From an uncultured Actinomycetes bacterium (GTDB taxonomy: Bacteria > Actinomycetota > Actinomycetes > Nanopelagicales > Nanopelagicaceae): a DNA stretch of 5,336 nt. The notes under the pieces were generated by a model. The model made no database searches, had not been told where the DNA came from, and worked only from the letters and a program-made list of their open reading frames with translations. Positions 3,835 through 5,336 of the stretch are shown one piece after another. The position numbers and the translations under genes are program-made. The stretch covers positions 1-5,336 of the forward strand of contig CAIUSQ010000151.1 in the NCBI GenBank assembly GCA_903901905.1. Direction: 5' to 3'. How positions within the stretch are numbered: position 1 is the stretch's first letter; each line of letters begins with the position of its first letter.

Positions 3835-5336
3835 ATGTCTTCCACCTTAAGTATCTCAGTATCTAATGAGCTAGGAAATGCTCAACATGGTGCCACCCAA
3901 CTAGGAGCCAATCAGGCAATGCCAATTGATTATCGTTTTCGAGGAGACATCGCTCTCGGACAAGAGTCGATGGCATGAGTGGAAGAGGAATGTTTTCGCT
4001 GAAGTAAGGCAGATGGGGGTAGATGTTAAGGTTTTGACCGAAGAATTGGAACCAGACGCATACATTTATCCAGATAACAATGTTGCGAATCGGAGGAAGC
4101 GAAGTAAGAAAGCTGAAGAGCTCAGGACTCAAGAACAGAAAGTGTTCGGAGCGGTATCGAAGTTAATTGAACCAAATTCCAGAGCTGCATCAGTGATTGG
4201 GGACTCATTCTTCGAAACTTCAAACATTCAGGGACTTTGGCAGTCTTTAATTGACCATTTTGAGGGTAATACATTTTCTGGACTTTATGATTTGTATGAA
4301 CAACTTTTTCAAACTCCAAGTGAAGTAGATGATGTTGTTTTCTGGGTACAGAGATGCTACAACTTGCTTGCAGGGACAGATAGGTTTGAGAGACCAGCTG
4401 CTGCAGTTTTAGCAGCAGGAGCACCTTGTCCGCATCAGTTAACTGAAGCAACGAAGACGGCTATGGCTTTTGCAGCGATAATGGCCGTACCCAGATTTAG
4501 AAGTCTGATAGTGGATTTCATGCGGGAGGAAGTGATGGATCTTGATAGGTTCGATATTCCATTTGCAACATTTTATAAGAAGTTAACCATCTATGTGAGT
4601 AGCCGAGAATCAAAAGTACCCCCATCAAATGTAACACCGACAGCAACTGCGATGATAGCAGAGAATGACGGCAAGTCGAAACTTTCTAAAGAGAGAGCTG
4701 AAGGTGATAAGGATTCGGGTGAAAAAGGAAAGAAGAAGTGGAAGTTCCAGAAAAAGAAGAATTTCAAAGTCAACAAGAAGTTCGGAAAGTTCCAAAAGAA
4801 GAATGGTAACAACAATGGTAACAACATTGGTAACGGAAATCGTAGCCGGAGATTCTATGACAAACGGAGAGATCCCAATAGAGACTACGATCAGCGTGAT
4901 TCCTACGAGCAGGATGACTATGACAGGAGCCGCAATTCTGACAAGCGTCAGGTCCACTCCGCCAATCATACTGAGAGGAGGCTAGATGAAATGACACCAA
5001 GAGGTTGCTTTACTACAATCTTCTGTGGACTGGGCCAAGGTGAGAGTATTTCGAATGATAAGTTACTCGACACAGGAGCCACAGCGACGATGCTGAACCA
5101 AGCGTCAAAGTGGTTATTGAATGCCGTAGAGCCTTGTGATGGCGACGTAATCGGGGCAGGGGGAGTCATTGTTGGCTCAATTATTGCAAAAGGTACGATG
5201 ACTTATCTAGGTAGAGACATCGAAGCCTATTATGCCCCGAAGTTACCAAAGTCAGTAATCTCAATAAGTCAACTAACTCGAGGACATGGATTAGTATTCA
5301 CGTTTACTTCAGACTCCTGCATTGTCAAAACGGCCA
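3835..5336 (+). CDS. gag: Gag-protease part of copia polyprotein (frameshifted, continues past window end)
   Basis: Gag forms the virus-like particle and binds element RNA; the protease matures the polyprotein. The start chosen is ATG 3835, whose frame gives MSSTLSISVSNELGNAQHG and stops at TGA 3976-3978 after 47 residues. The rest lies one frame over, open from 3905 (just after a TAG at 3902) to the window end. Dropping one T from the TTTT at 3936-3939 joins them as MPIDYRF-EETSLSDKSRWHEWKRN. The body (about 3950-4620) resembles UBN2/copia Gag, with WHEWKRNV near the start and LWQSLIDHFEG midway. Next comes a Lys-rich tail, an Asn/Gly repeat and an Arg/Asp/Tyr-rich stretch (4680-4990) with no CCHC zinc knuckle. 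The protease follows at about 5030. After the right edge the frame continues at position 21. The repaired gag-protease segment to the TGA is 525 codons. Confidence 0.85.
3936..3939 (+). other. Likely +1 frameshift site in gag (TTTT)
   Basis: The ATG-led frame and the main gag frame are both open only between 3905 and 3975, so the shift must happen there. The TTTT run is the simplest place: with three T the protein reads YRFEETSLSDKSRW without a break. A one-base insertion in the copy or the assembly is most likely. The local codons are TTT CGA, which resemble the +1 slip site known from influenza PA-X (UUU followed by CGU), so recoding cannot be fully excluded. Confidence 0.65.
4732..4980 (+). 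other. Basic low-complexity Gag tail replacing the zinc knuckle
   Basis: This segment encodes in turn a Lys/Phe-rich block (KKKWKFQKKKNF, then GKFQKKNG), an Asn/Gly repeat (GNNNGNNIGNGN) and an Arg/Asp/Tyr-rich block (RRFYDKRRDPNRDYDQRD and onward). The two KFQKK units are near-copies at about 4742 and 4788. Most copia Gags carry a C-x2-C-x4-H-x4-C knuckle here; none is present. The positive charge suggests that the tail itself binds RNA and is disordered. Confidence 0.75.
4802..4834 (+). repeat. 12-bp tandem repeat in gag, about 2.75 units
   Basis: AATGGTAACAAC occurs at 4802-4813 and again at 4814-4825, followed by the partial unit ATTGGTAAC at 4826-4834. It encodes the Asn/Gly stretch of the Gag tail. 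The unit is a multiple of three, so copy-number change would keep the frame. Confidence 0.85.
5033..5336 (+). other. Aspartic protease domain (retropepsin type, truncated by window end)
   Basis: The protease cuts the polyprotein as a homodimer. The active site is LLDTGATATML, with the catalytic Asp at 5069-5071; copia proteases more often read DSGA. Downstream are the glycine-rich flap-like stretch VIGAGG (about 5147-5164) and the second half YYAPKLPKSVISISQL (about 5228-5275), which fits the family pattern Y-x-P-x-L-x-x-N-L-x-S-x-x-x-L. The segment ends in VFTFTSDSCIVKTA at the window edge and is completed at 20-94. Nothing essential is missing once the ends are joined. Confidence 0.88.
5316..5336 (+). 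repeat. Right copy of terminal direct repeat (overlap)
   Basis: This copy keeps the reading frame (SCIVKTA), whereas the left copy has lost a T. The right copy is therefore the better version of the sequence. Joining after 5336 to position 21 restores one continuous protease frame. Confidence 0.9.

Larger units (their letters stand above)
1..5336 (+). mobile_element. Ty1/copia LTR retrotransposon, circularly permuted one-LTR unit
   Basis: The whole window is one retrotransposon unit cut open inside the protease region. Seen directly: the gag-protease frame runs off the right end, and its continuation is found in the same frame at the left end. The two ends share a 20/21-base repeat. A pol frame with integrase before reverse transcriptase fixes the order as copia type, since gypsy elements have integrase last. 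A single LTR-like segment lies between the pol stop and gag. The unit length after removing the overlap is about 5316 bp. A linear genomic copy would carry a second LTR. The polyprotein has only two coding lesions and keeps its catalytic residues, so the copy is young or under selection. The host lineage cannot be read from the window. Confidence 0.93.

Noticed and set aside
3888..3898. TGGTGCCACCC as the primer-binding site
   Set aside because: It lies inside the likely gag coding sequence, and only about seven bases match common tRNA 3' ends. It is kept as an alternative in the LTR-end finding, not as a feature.
4591..4969. Minus-strand frames with strings of Leu, Phe and Ile that look like membrane proteins
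   Set aside because: The reverse complement of the AAG/AAC-rich Gag tail gives CTT/GTT codons, so the hydrophobicity follows from composition.
4665..4985. A 106-codon + strand frame rich in Ser, Arg and Thr inside gag
   Set aside because: It lies in another frame over the low-complexity Gag tail; AAG/GAA-rich DNA yields such frames. No motif was recognised, and the Gag frame is the one that continues on both sides.
1..5336. Bacterial plasmid, phage or CRISPR content suggested by the circular ends
   Set aside because: All coding is copia gag-pol. There is no replication protein, no CRISPR-type repeat series and no ribosome-binding-site-led gene.

Overview
The window is one unit of a Ty1/copia-type (Pseudoviridae) LTR retrotransposon, read as if it were circular. 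It therefore comes from a eukaryotic nuclear genome or its extrachromosomal DNA. There is no sign of bacterial genes, operons or Shine-Dalgarno sites. I cannot name the host. The copia family call is firm because the domain order is gag, protease, integrase, reverse transcriptase, RNase H, with nearly all diagnostic motifs intact. All coding is on the + strand, and every other open frame looks like a shadow of this polyprotein.

Layout. Positions 2-94 encode the end of the protease segment, closed by an in-frame TGA at 95-97. Positions 98-3355 encode integrase, an unassigned module, reverse transcriptase and RNase H in one unbroken frame. Positions 3356-3608 are a structured non-coding stretch that ends in a polypurine tract. 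The long terminal repeat starts at 3609 (TGT...); its 3' end is uncertain (3794, 3832 or 3887). Gag starts at ATG 3835, needs a +1 frame change near 3936-3939, and runs open through an unusual basic tail into the protease (catalytic DTGA at 5069-5080) up to the last base.

The last 21 and first 20 bases are the same sequence apart from one missing T. Joining them (5336 followed by 21) continues the protease in frame into positions 21-94. Read this way the unit is about 5316 bp with a single LTR, and it encodes a polyprotein of about 1611 codons interrupted only by one frameshift and one TGA. The explanations are a one-LTR circle, head-to-tail copies sharing LTRs, or an assembly graph collapsed on identical LTRs.

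How the parts would work together: the LTR drives a full-length RNA; Gag packages it; protease cuts the polyprotein; reverse transcriptase and RNase H copy the RNA, with plus-strand priming at the polypurine tract; integrase inserts the product. The most interesting points are the TGA-CTA stop at the protease/integrase boundary, the loss of the Gag zinc knuckle in favour of a Lys/Asn/Arg-rich tail, an extra module between integrase and reverse transcriptase, and strong inverted repeats in the LTR and 3' region.
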